This document shows, one piece after another, positions 17,427-25,599 of a stretch of 39,786 bases of DNA. The notes under the pieces were generated by a model, which saw only the letters and a list, made by a program, of their open reading frames with translations, made no database searches and was not told the DNA's origin. The DNA comes from an uncultured Oscillospiraceae bacterium (GTDB taxonomy: Bacteria; Bacillota; Clostridia; Oscillospirales; Acutalibacteraceae): positions 1-39,786 of the forward strand of contig CABUKB010000014.1 in assembly GCA_902492045.1 (NCBI GenBank). Direction: 5' to 3'. The first letter of the stretch is position 1, and every line of letters starts with the position of its first letter. The position numbers were made by a program, and so were the translations under genes.

Positions 17427-18101
17427 ATGGGGCGGCTTGTGGTGATCGACGGTCTGGACGGCAGCGGCAAAACCACCCAGCTTGCCCGTTTGGACGGGTA
17501 TTTGACCGGCTCGGGGATACACTATAAGCAAATCAGCTTTCCGGATTACCGGAATCCGTCTTCCGCTTTGGTCAGGCTGTATTTGGACGGGGCGTTTGGT
17601 TCCTCGCCCGATGCGGTAAACGCATATGCGGCTTCTTCGTTTTATGCGGTGGACCGGTACGCGAGTTTCAAACAGTTTTGGCAGCCGGATTATGAGGCGG
17701 GGGCATTGATTTTGGCCGCGCGCTATACCACCTCCAACGCGATTCACCAAATGGGAAAGCTGCCCCGGGAGCAATGGGATGCCTATCTGAATTGGCTGGA
17801 AGATTACGAATACGGCCGGCTTGGGCTTCCCAGGCCGGATCGGGTGATTTTTCTGGATATGCCGCCGGAGGTTTCCCAAACCCTGTTATCCGAACGTTAT
17901 CAGGGAAAGGAAGAGAAAAAGGACATTCATGAGCGGGACAGGACGTATCTGCTGCGCTGCCGGGACAGTGCGCTCTATGCCGCCCGGTTTTGGGGGTGGC
18001 AGGTGGTTCCCTGCGCCGAGCATGGCCAGCCGTTGCCGGTCAAAGAGATCACCGAACGGCTGATCCGGTTGCTGGAGGGCCTGCTCGAAACCAGACATTA
18101 A
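17427..18101 (+). CDS. tmk: Thymidylate kinase
   Basis: It phosphorylates dTMP to dTDP. The 224-residue protein has the P-loop GLDGSGKTTQ near residue 9, a VDRYASFKQFW segment and the nucleotide-specific ARYTTSNAIHQ segment. It also has a LID-like region with ERYQGKEEKKDIHERD. The more common DRY-x-x-SS-x-AYQ motif is replaced by ARYTTSNAIHQ, a form I associate with clostridial Tmk relatives, so dNMP kinase function is likely but specificity could differ. The ATG at 17427 follows AAGGAGCGG, which lies in the end of thyX. Coupling to thyX makes the pathway link clear. Confidence 0.88.
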   Translation: MGRLVVIDGLDGSGKTTQLARLDGYLTGSGIHYKQISFPDYRNPSSALVRLYLDGAFGSSPDAVNAYAASSFYAVDRYASFKQFWQPDYEAGALILAARYTTSNAIHQMGKLPREQWDAYLNWLEDYEYGRLGLPRPDRVIFLDMPPEVSQTLLSERYQGKEEKKDIHERDRTYLLRCRDSALYAARFWGWQVVPCAEHGQPLPVKEITERLIRLLEGLLETRH

Positions 18102-18116
18102 GGAAGTATACACTAT

Positions 18117-19016
18117 ATGATGCAAACCACGGTCCAATTGGACTTTCAATATCCGACCGTCGGCGATGCCGCCTGGGCGGTTCCCATTCTTCGTACCGCC
18201 GGACGAATGGGTTGCGAGTATTCGTTTACCACCACATACATGTGGAGAAACTTTTATCAGAATCAATTGGCCCGGGCAGGGGACACCTTGTTTATCCGGG
18301 CGGGGGAAGCGGACCCCGTCTATCTGCCGCCCGTGGGACCCGATCTCGCAGAGGGAATCCGGACCTTGCTGCGCTACACGGCGGGTCAGGGGCGAACGCT
18401 GAAACTGGTCGGGGCGGATCCGGCCATAGTCGAACGGCTGGAAGAGGCGTTTCCAGGCCGGTTTGCGTTTTCCTCTCAGAGAGGCGATTTCGATTATATC
18501 TATCGCACGAAAGATTTGGCGGAACTGCCGGGAAGCGCTTATCATGCCAAGCGCAACCACATAGCCGGTTTCTCCCGGAAATTTTCCTGGAGCTTTGAAC
18601 CAATTGACGACCATAATGTAGCGGACGTTGAGGATATGGCCCGGGAATGGTGCCGTCAAAAGGGAAACTGTAAGGATAAAGGGCTGCGCGCAGAGAATTG
18701 CGCTATCCGGGAAGCCCTGCGTCATCGGGACACTCTGTCCATCCGCGGCGGTTTGATCCGGGCGGAGGGGCGCGTCGCCGCTTTTACCTTTGGTTCGCCC
18801 ATTCATGAGAACGTGTTTGATATTCACGTGGAAAAAGCCCTGCCGGATTTTCCAGGGGCTTATGCCGCGATCAATCAGGCATTTGCTGCCACGCTGACAT
18901 CGTATACCTATCTCAACCGGGAAAACGATCTGAACATCGAGGGGCTGCGCAAGGCTAAACTCTCTTATCATCCGGCCATGCTGCTGGAAAAGTACACCTG
19001 TACTCAGGTGCGCTAA
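18117..19016 (+). CDS. DUF2156 protein (phosphatidylglycerol lysyltransferase C-terminal-domain-like)
   Basis: The 299-residue soluble protein matches DUF2156, a GNAT-related fold shared with the C-terminal domain of MprF-type aminoacyl-phosphatidylglycerol synthases. Visible segments are TTYMWRNFYQNQLA near 40, a YHAKRNHIAGFSRKF segment near 142, FTFGSPIHENVFDIHVEKA near 223 and a C-terminal LNRENDLNIEGLRKAK. There are no membrane spans, so it is not a full MprF. The acceptor substrate cannot be inferred. Two adjacent ATG codons at 18117 and 18120 follow AGGAAG; either could be used. It sits 15 bp after tmk. Confidence 0.82.
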   Translation: MMQTTVQLDFQYPTVGDAAWAVPILRTAGRMGCEYSFTTTYMWRNFYQNQLARAGDTLFIRAGEADPVYLPPVGPDLAEGIRTLLRYTAGQGRTLKLVGADPAIVERLEEAFPGRFAFSSQRGDFDYIYRTKDLAELPGSAYHAKRNHIAGFSRKFSWSFEPIDDHNVADVEDMAREWCRQKGNCKDKGLRAENCAIREALRHRDTLSIRGGLIRAEGRVAAFTFGSPIHENVFDIHVEKALPDFPGAYAAINQAFAATLTSYTYLNRENDLNIEGLRKAKLSYHPAMLLEKYTCTQVR

Positions 19017-19126
19017 GGACTGGGAAGGGGCGCAACCGAACGAAACACCTGTCTCGCCCGGTAAGAGCGGAAAAAGGCATCCGGGCGGGGCGACAATTCT
19101 GAGTCTGAACGGGGTGGTGGACGAAA

Positions 19127-19666
19127 ATGGTATTGGTTTTTTTAGCGGAGGGATTCGAGGAGATCGAGGCTTTGACCACGGTGGATGTTCTGCGCCGCGC
19201 GGAGCTGGAGGTTGTGACCGTGGGAATCGGTGACAAATTGATTCGGGGCGCGCACGGCATTATGGTGGGGGCGGATACGGACGATTCTCGGGTCCCGACC
19301 AAAGATCTGCAGGCCATTGTCCTGCCGGGCGGCATGCCGGGAACTTTGCATTTGGAAAAGGCCGAGTCGGTCCAGCGTATGATCGAGTTTGCCCTGGTCA
19401 ACGGTGCGCTTATTGCCGCAATCTGTGCGGCGCCTTCGATTTTGGGACATAAGGGGTTGCTGGAGAACCGGCGGGCAGTCTGCTTTCCGGGATTTGAGGA
19501 TGAATTGTGCGGCGCTGTCTATTGTGATCAGCCGGTTGTGGCGGATCCGCCTTTTATAACGGCTAAGGGGGCGGGCGTCGCGATGGATTTTGCTTTGGAA
19601 CTCGTCTCCCGGCTGGATTGTGACGAAACGGCCGCCAAGCTGCGCGCCTCCATGCAATGCCGGTAA
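19127..19666 (+). CDS. DJ-1/PfpI (YajL-like) family protein
   Basis: The 179-residue protein starts with VLVFLAEGFEEIEALTTVDVLRRA, the typical N-terminus of DJ-1/YajL. The reactive Cys is in the nucleophile-elbow segment AAICAAPSIL near residue 102, with Glu near 12 completing the usual pair. Family members have been described as deglycases, chaperones or oxidative-stress proteins, and the in vivo role is debated. The 110-bp gap before it contains an imperfect GC-rich hairpin (19055-19061 with 19081-19087) without a T run. Its stop codon region overlaps the upstream sequence of the next gene, consistent with an operon. Confidence 0.85.
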   Translation: MVLVFLAEGFEEIEALTTVDVLRRAELEVVTVGIGDKLIRGAHGIMVGADTDDSRVPTKDLQAIVLPGGMPGTLHLEKAESVQRMIEFALVNGALIAAICAAPSILGHKGLLENRRAVCFPGFEDELCGAVYCDQPVVADPPFITAKGAGVAMDFALELVSRLDCDETAAKLRASMQCR

Positions 19667-19680
19667 GGGATATTCGGCCG

Positions 19681-20244
19681 ATGAAGGCCGTCATGCGGGA
19701 ACAGTATAAAGAGTACCGGCGCCAAATGGACCCAGAGCATAAGGCAAAATTCGACGCCGCGATCCTCAAACGGGTGACTTCCCTTTGGCAGTATAAACGC
19801 AGCGAGTTGCTGCTGACCTACGTATCGACGCCTATCGAAGTGGATACCCACGGCATCATCCAAAGGGCTTTTTCGGACGGAAAGATGGTGGCGGTGCCGC
19901 GCTGTGTGCCGGGGACCAGACAGATGGAGTTTTATCGTATAAATAGCCTGGAAGATTTGGCTCCCGGGACCTTTGGCGTGTTGGAGCCGGAACCGGATCC
20001 GGATTCTCTGGTGACAAATTTCGATCACGGCTTGTGTTTGATCCCGGCTTTGTGTTATGATTGGAAAGGATACCGGCTGGGCTACGGAAAAGGGTATTAC
20101 GACCGGTTCCTCGCTCGTTTCGGCGGGGATATGGTGGGCATCTGCTATAGCGGCTGCGTGTGCAGAAAACTGCCCCATGGCCGTTTTGACCGTCCGGCGG
20201 ATCTGCTGGTCACAGAGCGGTATTTACGCCGGACCGCGCGCTGA
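19681..20244 (+). CDS. 5-formyltetrahydrofolate cyclo-ligase
   Basis: It converts 5-formyl-THF to 5,10-methenyl-THF with ATP, returning folate to the one-carbon pool that ThyX uses. The 187-residue protein has the N-terminal REQYKEYRRQM segment, the YVSTPIEVDTHGII segment near 47 and the signature YGKGYYDRFLARF near residue 139. The ATG at 19681 is preceded by TAAGGGA with about 10 bp spacing. An earlier in-frame ATG at 19657 overlaps the DJ-1 gene and lacks a good site. Location in the thyX unit supports a shared folate theme. Confidence 0.9.
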   Translation: MKAVMREQYKEYRRQMDPEHKAKFDAAILKRVTSLWQYKRSELLLTYVSTPIEVDTHGIIQRAFSDGKMVAVPRCVPGTRQMEFYRINSLEDLAPGTFGVLEPEPDPDSLVTNFDHGLCLIPALCYDWKGYRLGYGKGYYDRFLARFGGDMVGICYSGCVCRKLPHGRFDRPADLLVTERYLRRTAR

Positions 20245-20279
20245 TTTCTGTCTTCGACGGTTTTCTAGGAGGAAATGAT

Positions 20280-21740
20280 ATGACGGACGATCCAAGGGAG
20301 AAGAATATCGACCGCCTCATTGAAGACATTGAAGCGGAAAAAAAGGCGCGGGAGTCTGGACAGGCCGCTCCCGCTTCCGGTCATCCGGATCCGAATGACC
20401 GGATTCAGGAAGAACGCAAGGCGAAAGTGTCGGGGTTTCGGCTGGAACTTGATCTGGACGGCGAGTATGCCGATATGCCGCCTGTGGTACCCAACGAGTC
20501 TAAGCAGGAGGAGGGGCCTACCCTCCCGGGTGCGCCGCCTCCCATTTCGGATCAAACCACGGCGGATGCCTTTTCCGAACCGCAGGACATGCAGCCCTTG
20601 ATCCCGGAAGAAAAAGCCGATGCGGAGAATGAGCAGCCACAGGCGAAGAAGACCGGGAAAAAAAGAAAGGACCGGACGACTTGGGGCTGTATCCGGGGGA
20701 TTCTATACGCCTGCATCGTGCTGGTTGTGTCGGTTACGCTGGCCTATTTTCTGATTGCGGGTGGAATTGATATCACCGGGCTGAACAAATCGGACGTGTT
20801 GGTGGATGTCGTTATCCCGCAGGGAGCCTCGACCGAAACCATCGCCAACATACTGAAAGAAAACGGCATCATCGACCAGCCTCTGATCTTCCGCCTTTAT
20901 GCGAAAGTCACCAAATCGGATGGTCAATTTCAGCCGGGGACCTTCAGCCTGACGCCGAATATGGGGTATCAGGTGCTCATTGATACGATGAAAAACGCGA
21001 CACCGCGCGAAGTTGTTTCGGTCGTCATACCGGAAGGGTTTACTCTCAACATGATTGCACAACGGCTGGAGGAAAACGGGGTTTGTTCCCGTTCGGATTT
21101 CTTCCGGGCGGCCAATAACGTCACGTATGAATACGAGTTTCTCCAGGATCTGCCTGATGACGAAGAGCGGATCTATCCACTCGAAGGGTATCTTTTCCCG
21201 GATACGTATGAATTCTACACCCAGAGTTCGGGTGAGACCGTGGTCCGTAAATTTTTGGATAACTTCAACACCCGTGTGGACGCCAGCCTGAAATCGGCCA
21301 TCAAAGCCCGGGGCATGACCATTGATGAAGCCATTATCCTGGCCTCGATCATTCAGGGAGAGGCGGCGGACACAGAAAATATGAACAAGGTTTCCCGGGT
21401 TTTGCTGAACCGTCTGGAGAACCCGGACACCTATCCCCGTCTGCAGTGTGATTCCACCAGCCTCTATGTACAGAACATGGTGCCGGGCGAGGGCGGCGGA
21501 GCGGTCTTTGTGGAGGCCTACGATACCTATGAGCGAAACGGCCTGCCGGTCGGCCCCATCAATAACCCCGGTCTGGCCGCTATCCGGGCGGTTGTGGAAC
21601 CCTCCGATGACGAAGAAGTTAAACAGTGTTTCTATTTTGCGACGGCATATATTGATGGAGTTCCGCAGTATTTTTATTCCAGGACCTATGAACAGCACAA
21701 AAGAACCTGTGAAAAATACGGGATTGGTATTCACGGATGA
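20280..21740 (+). CDS. mltG: Endolytic transglycosylase MltG
   Basis: MltG cuts nascent peptidoglycan strands at the membrane and is thought to end glycan elongation. The 486-residue protein has a long acidic, low-complexity cytoplasmic tail (about 1-134), a single membrane span at about 137-160, and an extracellular YceG domain. That domain shows VIPEGFTLNMIAQRL, the YPLEGYLFPDTYEFY segment near 300, ASIIQGEA near 357 and GLPVGPINNPGLAAI near 421. The family motif is usually ASIVEKEA; here the first Glu is Gln while the second is kept, a form seen in clostridial members to my knowledge. An AGGAGG site precedes the ATG. The gene ends at a strong hairpin. Confidence 0.93.
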   Translation: MTDDPREKNIDRLIEDIEAEKKARESGQAAPASGHPDPNDRIQEERKAKVSGFRLELDLDGEYADMPPVVPNESKQEEGPTLPGAPPPISDQTTADAFSEPQDMQPLIPEEKADAENEQPQAKKTGKKRKDRTTWGCIRGILYACIVLVVSVTLAYFLIAGGIDITGLNKSDVLVDVVIPQGASTETIANILKENGIIDQPLIFRLYAKVTKSDGQFQPGTFSLTPNMGYQVLIDTMKNATPREVVSVVIPEGFTLNMIAQRLEENGVCSRSDFFRAANNVTYEYEFLQDLPDDEERIYPLEGYLFPDTYEFYTQSSGETVVRKFLDNFNTRVDASLKSAIKARGMTIDEAIILASIIQGEAADTENMNKVSRVLLNRLENPDTYPRLQCDSTSLYVQNMVPGEGGGAVFVEAYDTYERNGLPVGPINNPGLAAIRAVVEPSDDEEVKQCFYFATAYIDGVPQYFYSRTYEQHKRTCEKYGIGIHG

Positions 21741-21755
21741 TGCTACAGTAGTATA

Positions 21756-21796
21756 GCGAAAAGGCCGGGGCTCAAAAGGAGGCCCGGCCTTTTCGC
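21756..21796. terminator. Bidirectional hairpin between mltG and the histidine kinase gene
   Basis: A perfect 14-bp stem (21756-21769 with 21783-21796) encloses a 13-nt loop. The arms begin with GCGAAAAGG and end with CCTTTTCGC, so a partial A/T tract lies on both sides. It separates two convergent genes. Confidence 0.8.
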
Positions 21797-21966
21797 TCAG
21801 AAATCCATCCGCTCTTCGCATACAGCCTGCATCAGAGGCTTTGTCACGTAACCCGTGGCGAATGAATCTGCGGGTGTTTTCAATCAAATATGCATCATGC
21901 AACGTTGCCGGGAGATCCCGGCACAGCGGAGATTCGCCGGGCCATGGGAAGAAACGAACCATGGCC

Positions 21967-23895
21967 TCATGCGGGGGACATGAAGACCGGCGGATCCGCC
22001 GGAGACTGGGACGGCGGGGCTTTGCGCAAACAAAGGACGACCTTGAACAGATCGCCGTCGATCTGGATGTGCATGGAACCCTGCTGCAGTTCCATCAGGC
22101 TTTTGGCGATGGACAGGCCAAGTCCGCTGCCTTCCGTGTACCGGGAAGAATCCCCTCGGACAAACCGTTCCATCAGCTCGTCAGGCTGAATGCCGAGTGC
22201 TTCGCGGGATATATTTTTGATGGAGATCAGCGCTTCATTTTCCGTATCGAGAAGATCGACATATACACGGGTGTTATCCAGCGCGTATTTGACGGCATTT
22301 CCGAACAGGTTGTCCAAGACCCTCCACATATGGCGGCCGTCCGCGATCACAATGACCTTCTGTTCCGGCAGGCGGCAGAGCAACTGAATATTGCGCTCCT
22401 CCAGGCGGGCCTCGAATTCCCCGCCGGCCTGTTTGATGAGTTCGTTGATATTCAGCGGTTCGAGATTCACCGCGATGTTTCCGGACGTTACTTTGGAGGC
22501 TTCCACCAGATCCGCCATCAACTGCGCCAGCCGTTTCGATTTCTTCTCGAGCACGCCGATGTATTCCAGCGCCGTCGGGTCCTGGATGGAGGTGGACTTG
22601 AGCAGCCCCACGTAACTGATGATGGAGGTAAGAGGCGTCTTGATATCGTGGGACACGTTGGTAATCAATTCGGTTTTCATCCGTTCGCTCCGCGTGGCGT
22701 TCTGCACGGCGATCTGAATTGCGGCCTGCGTGCTGTTGAGATTGCGCGCCATTTTAGCAAAAATCGGAACCGACTGAACGTCGATGGTCTGCTCCAGTTC
22801 GCCGGCGGCCATCCGGTCGGTGGCTTTGCGGATCTTTTCATATTGCACGGCTGTCCATACCCCGGCGACGCCGATGCTGATGTTCATCATGAGCAGGAAG
22901 AGAACGGCCACGCCGTTTGATGAGAGAAACAGAAGCATCTGCACGATGGTAAAAGCTCCCACTAATCCCACCATCCGGGCAAACAGAGAGGTATGGCGGG
23001 CGATTGCCTGAAATCCCCTGACGATGAGATAGATAAAACTGGTTTTATACAGCATGCCGGCTTTGGCACGGCGAATCAGCGACAAACCGAAGGTGACGGC
23101 CCAGATTCCCAGAAGAGCGACCATAAGCCACAATCCGCCGCTGCCCTCTGCGGCAAAGCCGACTGCAAAAAACAACAAAAGGAAAAATAGACCGATTGGG
23201 ATCTCGGTCCAGATTTTATCAAACGGGTTCAAAACCACCTTGTCTAGGCCGGCTTTCCGGCCGGCCGACGCAGCCAGATACCCATAAAGCAGCAGCACGG
23301 CGATCAGGCCGGCTCCTGTCAGGCTGATCGCCGGTGTCAGCCAGCGTTTGCCATATTGAAAATTGGCCGATGCCCTGCTGTATGCGTCTTTGTACGGCAG
23401 GTCGACTCGAAGCCCATACTGCATCCGGTAACGGGTGATGGTGGTGGTGGTATTTCCATCGGCGTCCGCCACGGTGTCTTGCAGGGTAAAAGAATCGTTC
23501 CGGTAGTCGCCGTTTGTCAGCTGTGTGAGGGCGGAACTTTCGTCTTCAAAATTGGAAAGCAAGACATGGCCTGTTTTATCCAGGATCTGCCACACAAAGT
23601 TTCCCTTGACTTCCGGGCCGATCAAATCCTGGAGCTCATGGAGTTGGGTCTGCTGCTCATACGTCAGCTCCTGTTTTTGGGAGAGCAGGGTCAGATTAAA
23701 GTACTCGCTCACATCATAGGCGCTGTCCCGCATCTGCATTTCACAGGCCTGGGTCTCGACATACTGGTCTTTATACACTTGCTGACGCATAAGCAGTTTC
23801 GCGGAAAAATAGGCGCCGTATCCGACCAGGGCGCTCAATGCCAGCACCAGGGCCACCGCGGACAATTTGGCAAACAGGTTTTCCCGCAGCTTCAT
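21967..23895 (-). CDS. Sensor histidine kinase, multi-span, with HAMP-like linker
   Basis: The 642-residue kinase has an N-terminal membrane segment (about 10-30), an extracytoplasmic sensor region to about 185, then a cluster of four to six membrane spans (about 190-355). A HAMP-like linker follows, then the HisKA motif SHDIKTPLTS with His416. The HATPase domain has N box NLFGNAVKYAL and G box GSGLGLSIAKSL. The complex membrane part is larger than in simple two-span kinases, so the signal may be sensed in or near the membrane. The ATG at 23895 is about 9 bp from GAAAGGA; the ATG at 23904 abuts that site. It lies directly downstream of its response regulator gene. Confidence 0.92.
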   Translation of the reverse strand: MKLRENLFAKLSAVALVLALSALVGYGAYFSAKLLMRQQVYKDQYVETQACEMQMRDSAYDVSEYFNLTLLSQKQELTYEQQTQLHELQDLIGPEVKGNFVWQILDKTGHVLLSNFEDESSALTQLTNGDYRNDSFTLQDTVADADGNTTTTITRYRMQYGLRVDLPYKDAYSRASANFQYGKRWLTPAISLTGAGLIAVLLLYGYLAASAGRKAGLDKVVLNPFDKIWTEIPIGLFFLLLFFAVGFAAEGSGGLWLMVALLGIWAVTFGLSLIRRAKAGMLYKTSFIYLIVRGFQAIARHTSLFARMVGLVGAFTIVQMLLFLSSNGVAVLFLLMMNISIGVAGVWTAVQYEKIRKATDRMAAGELEQTIDVQSVPIFAKMARNLNSTQAAIQIAVQNATRSERMKTELITNVSHDIKTPLTSIISYVGLLKSTSIQDPTALEYIGVLEKKSKRLAQLMADLVEASKVTSGNIAVNLEPLNINELIKQAGGEFEARLEERNIQLLCRLPEQKVIVIADGRHMWRVLDNLFGNAVKYALDNTRVYVDLLDTENEALISIKNISREALGIQPDELMERFVRGDSSRYTEGSGLGLSIAKSLMELQQGSMHIQIDGDLFKVVLCLRKAPPSQSPADPPVFMSPA

Positions 23896-23913
23896 GGATG
23901 TCATCCTTTCGCG

Positions 23914-24624
23914 TTAAGACAGTTTTTCCATTTTATAGCCATGGCCCCAGATGACCTTGATATACCGGGGTTCCTTGGGATTGATTTCAATTTTTTCACG
24001 GATATGGCGTATATGCACCGCCACGATATTATCCGCACCATATGAGGGTTCGTTCCACACATTCTCGTATATCTGAGAACTGGAAAAAACCAGGCCCCTG
24101 TTCTCCATGAGATATTTCACAATCTTATATTCCACGGGGGTGAGCGAGACTTCCTGATCGTCTACCGTCACCCTTTTGGCGCCGTCGTCGAGTTCCAGAC
24201 CGCCGTTGACATATTTGGAGACATTTTCACCGGAGGACGGCCCGGGTGAACCGAAATTGTGGAAGCGGCGGAGCTGCGAGCGTACCCGCGCGATCAACTC
24301 CATGGGGTTGAAAGGTTTGGTGATGTAATCGTCCGCTCCGATATTCAAGCCCAGAATTTTGTCATTGTCCTCGCCTTTGGCGGATAACATAATAATGGGA
24401 ATGTTATGGGTTTCGCGGATTTTCATGGTGGCCCGCACCCCGTCGAGACGGGGCATCATGATATCCATGAGAATCAGTTCGATCTCGGGGTGTTTTTCTA
24501 CAGCCTCAATCGCCTCCAGACCGTCGTGAGCCTGTAAAACGGTGTATCCTTCGGCGGTCAAATAGATGTCTACCGCCGCCGCAATTTCCCTGTCGTCGTC
24601 GCATACCAAAACCGTTGGATTCAT
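23914..24624 (-). CDS. OmpR/PhoB-family response regulator
   Basis: The 236-residue protein has a receiver domain (1-118) with acidic pocket DDD at 9-11, phospho-acceptor Asp54 in LMDIMMP, conserved LSAK near 82 and KPFNP near 104. A winged-helix DNA-binding domain (about 140-236) contains LTPVEYKIVKYLMENRG and the recognition segment VAVHIRHIREKIE. It is transcribed with the downstream kinase gene, 18 bp apart. A direct repeat suited to this family lies about 110 bp upstream, so autoregulation is possible. The regulon is unknown. Confidence 0.93.
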   Translation of the reverse strand: MNPTVLVCDDDREIAAAVDIYLTAEGYTVLQAHDGLEAIEAVEKHPEIELILMDIMMPRLDGVRATMKIRETHNIPIIMLSAKGEDNDKILGLNIGADDYITKPFNPMELIARVRSQLRRFHNFGSPGPSSGENVSKYVNGGLELDDGAKRVTVDDQEVSLTPVEYKIVKYLMENRGLVFSSSQIYENVWNEPSYGADNIVAVHIRHIREKIEINPKEPRYIKVIWGHGYKMEKLS

Positions 24625-24731
24625 CCCTATCCGCGCCCTTCCTTGCCATTATGATTAATACAAGCACCTTTATAGTTTACCACATTTTGTTTTATTGTAC
24701 CAGACAAGACGTAAATGAGGCGGCAGAAAAT

Positions 24732-24748
24732 CTTAAGCCTGTCTTAAG
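24732..24748. promoter_or_regulatory. Candidate OmpR-family operator CTTAAG-N5-CTTAAG
   Basis: Two copies of CTTAAG begin 11 bp apart (24732 and 24743), one helical turn. That spacing is the normal form for tandem OmpR/PhoB-class half-sites and resembles the CiaR site TTTAAG-N5-TTTAAG. Because CTTAAG is self-complementary, the site is also a palindrome. It lies upstream of the minus-strand -10 candidate, where an activator would bind. Confidence 0.5.
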
Positions 24749-24869
24749 TTCTTTTTCTAAAATCTGTGAAATAAGGAGAAAACAGGAGAAAATCGGCGTG
24801 CTGATGAGATAATAAGAAATCATAGGATCTGGGGGCTTCGGTTTGATAAGAATTCGTTGAGCCGCTCGC

Positions 24870-24898
24870 TTGAAGTTCATTTGACCGCATGATATAAT
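24870..24898 (+). promoter_or_regulatory. Sigma-A-type promoter of the DUF1836 gene
   Basis: TTGAAG at 24870-24875 and TATAAT at 24893-24898 are separated by 17 bp. A short inverted repeat GAAC/GTTC at 24905-24908 and 24918-24921 lies at the expected start of transcription and could be an operator. Confidence 0.7.
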
Positions 24899-24947
24899 AA
24901 AAAAGAACTCAAAAAAAGTTCATCCAATATATCGGGAGGATAAGCTG

Positions 24948-25508
24948 ATGACATTACCAGGGACCAATGTGCCGATTCCGCCCGGCGAAGAGGAGAAAGG
25001 CTTTGCTTTGCTTGAACCGGTGTTTGCGGTATCGGGAGGAGGGTTGACCCTGTCCCAGCTGTCGGAAATGACGGGGCAAAGCGGAGCGGCGATTCAAAAC
25101 TGGGTGAAGCGCGGATGGGTGGCCAATCCGGTCAACAAGAAATACGGGGAGTTGCAGGTGGCGAGGGTTTTGATGATCAACCTTCTGCGCCCGACCATGC
25201 AGATTGAAAAAATCGCACGGCTTTTGCAGTATATCAACGGCCGGGTAGACGACCGGTCGGATGACATTATCCCCGAGCCGCAGTTGTATACCCTTGTCAG
25301 CACAGCGATTTTGAAATGCCGGGAGAATGGTCCTATGGACCGCGAGTCTCTCATAGCCCTCATTGGTGCGCAACTTGAGGGTTATGAGGGTCCCGTGCCG
25401 GATGCCAGGGAACGGCTGGAAAAGGCCATGACCGTCATCCTGCTCAACGCCGCGGCCGCGGCGCTTATGCAGGAGGCCGACAGCCTGTACCACACGGTTA
25501 TCCGTTAA
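24948..25508 (+). CDS. DUF1836 domain protein (MerR-like helix-turn-helix)
   Basis: The 186-residue protein matches DUF1836. A MerR-like helix-turn-helix (LTLSQLSEMTGQSGAAIQNW) is at about residues 26-50. A conserved region follows with LMINLLRPTMQIEKIARLLQYING and DDRSDDIIPE. This points to DNA binding, but no target or ligand is known for the family. A GGGAGG site stands 8 bp before the ATG. A possible operator-like dyad lies between its promoter and start, so self-control is possible (inference). The following gene starts about 90 bp later. Confidence 0.82.
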   Translation: MTLPGTNVPIPPGEEEKGFALLEPVFAVSGGGLTLSQLSEMTGQSGAAIQNWVKRGWVANPVNKKYGELQVARVLMINLLRPTMQIEKIARLLQYINGRVDDRSDDIIPEPQLYTLVSTAILKCRENGPMDRESLIALIGAQLEGYEGPVPDARERLEKAMTVILLNAAAAALMQEADSLYHTVIR

Positions 25509-25599
25509 GAGGCGGACGCGCCGCGGCCGTCTGACTCATACCGGATCCCCGCCGAACGGATTTCAATCCGCCGGCTGGTTTGGAATGGAGGTTTCTTCA

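Larger units (their letters stand above)
24625..24947. other. 323-bp intergenic region between divergent regulator genes
   Basis: This AT-richer gap separates the response regulator (minus) from the DUF1836 gene (plus). It holds a CTTAAG direct repeat, a clear plus-strand promoter and, on the minus strand, a TACAAT element at 24694-24699 without a recognisable -35. That arrangement would suit an activated promoter. I saw no credible coding sequence or RNA gene in it. Confidence 0.6.

Noticed and set aside
19055..19087. GC hairpin between the DUF2156 and DJ-1 genes as a terminator
   Set aside because: The stem is only about 7 bp with a long loop and there is no T run, so I did not call it a terminator.
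20703..21962. 419-codon minus-strand frame opposite mltG
   Set aside because: It crosses the hairpin terminator and lies opposite a clear MltG domain; no independent support.
21841..22920. 359-codon plus-strand frame opposite the histidine kinase
   Set aside because: The minus strand encodes intact HisKA and HATPase motifs here; the plus-strand product is a shadow with no credible start site.
25509..25599. CGGATT/AATCCG hairpin before the YuaF-like gene as an operator or terminator
   Set aside because: The loop is only two nucleotides and no T run or known motif accompanies it, so it may be a chance inverted repeat.
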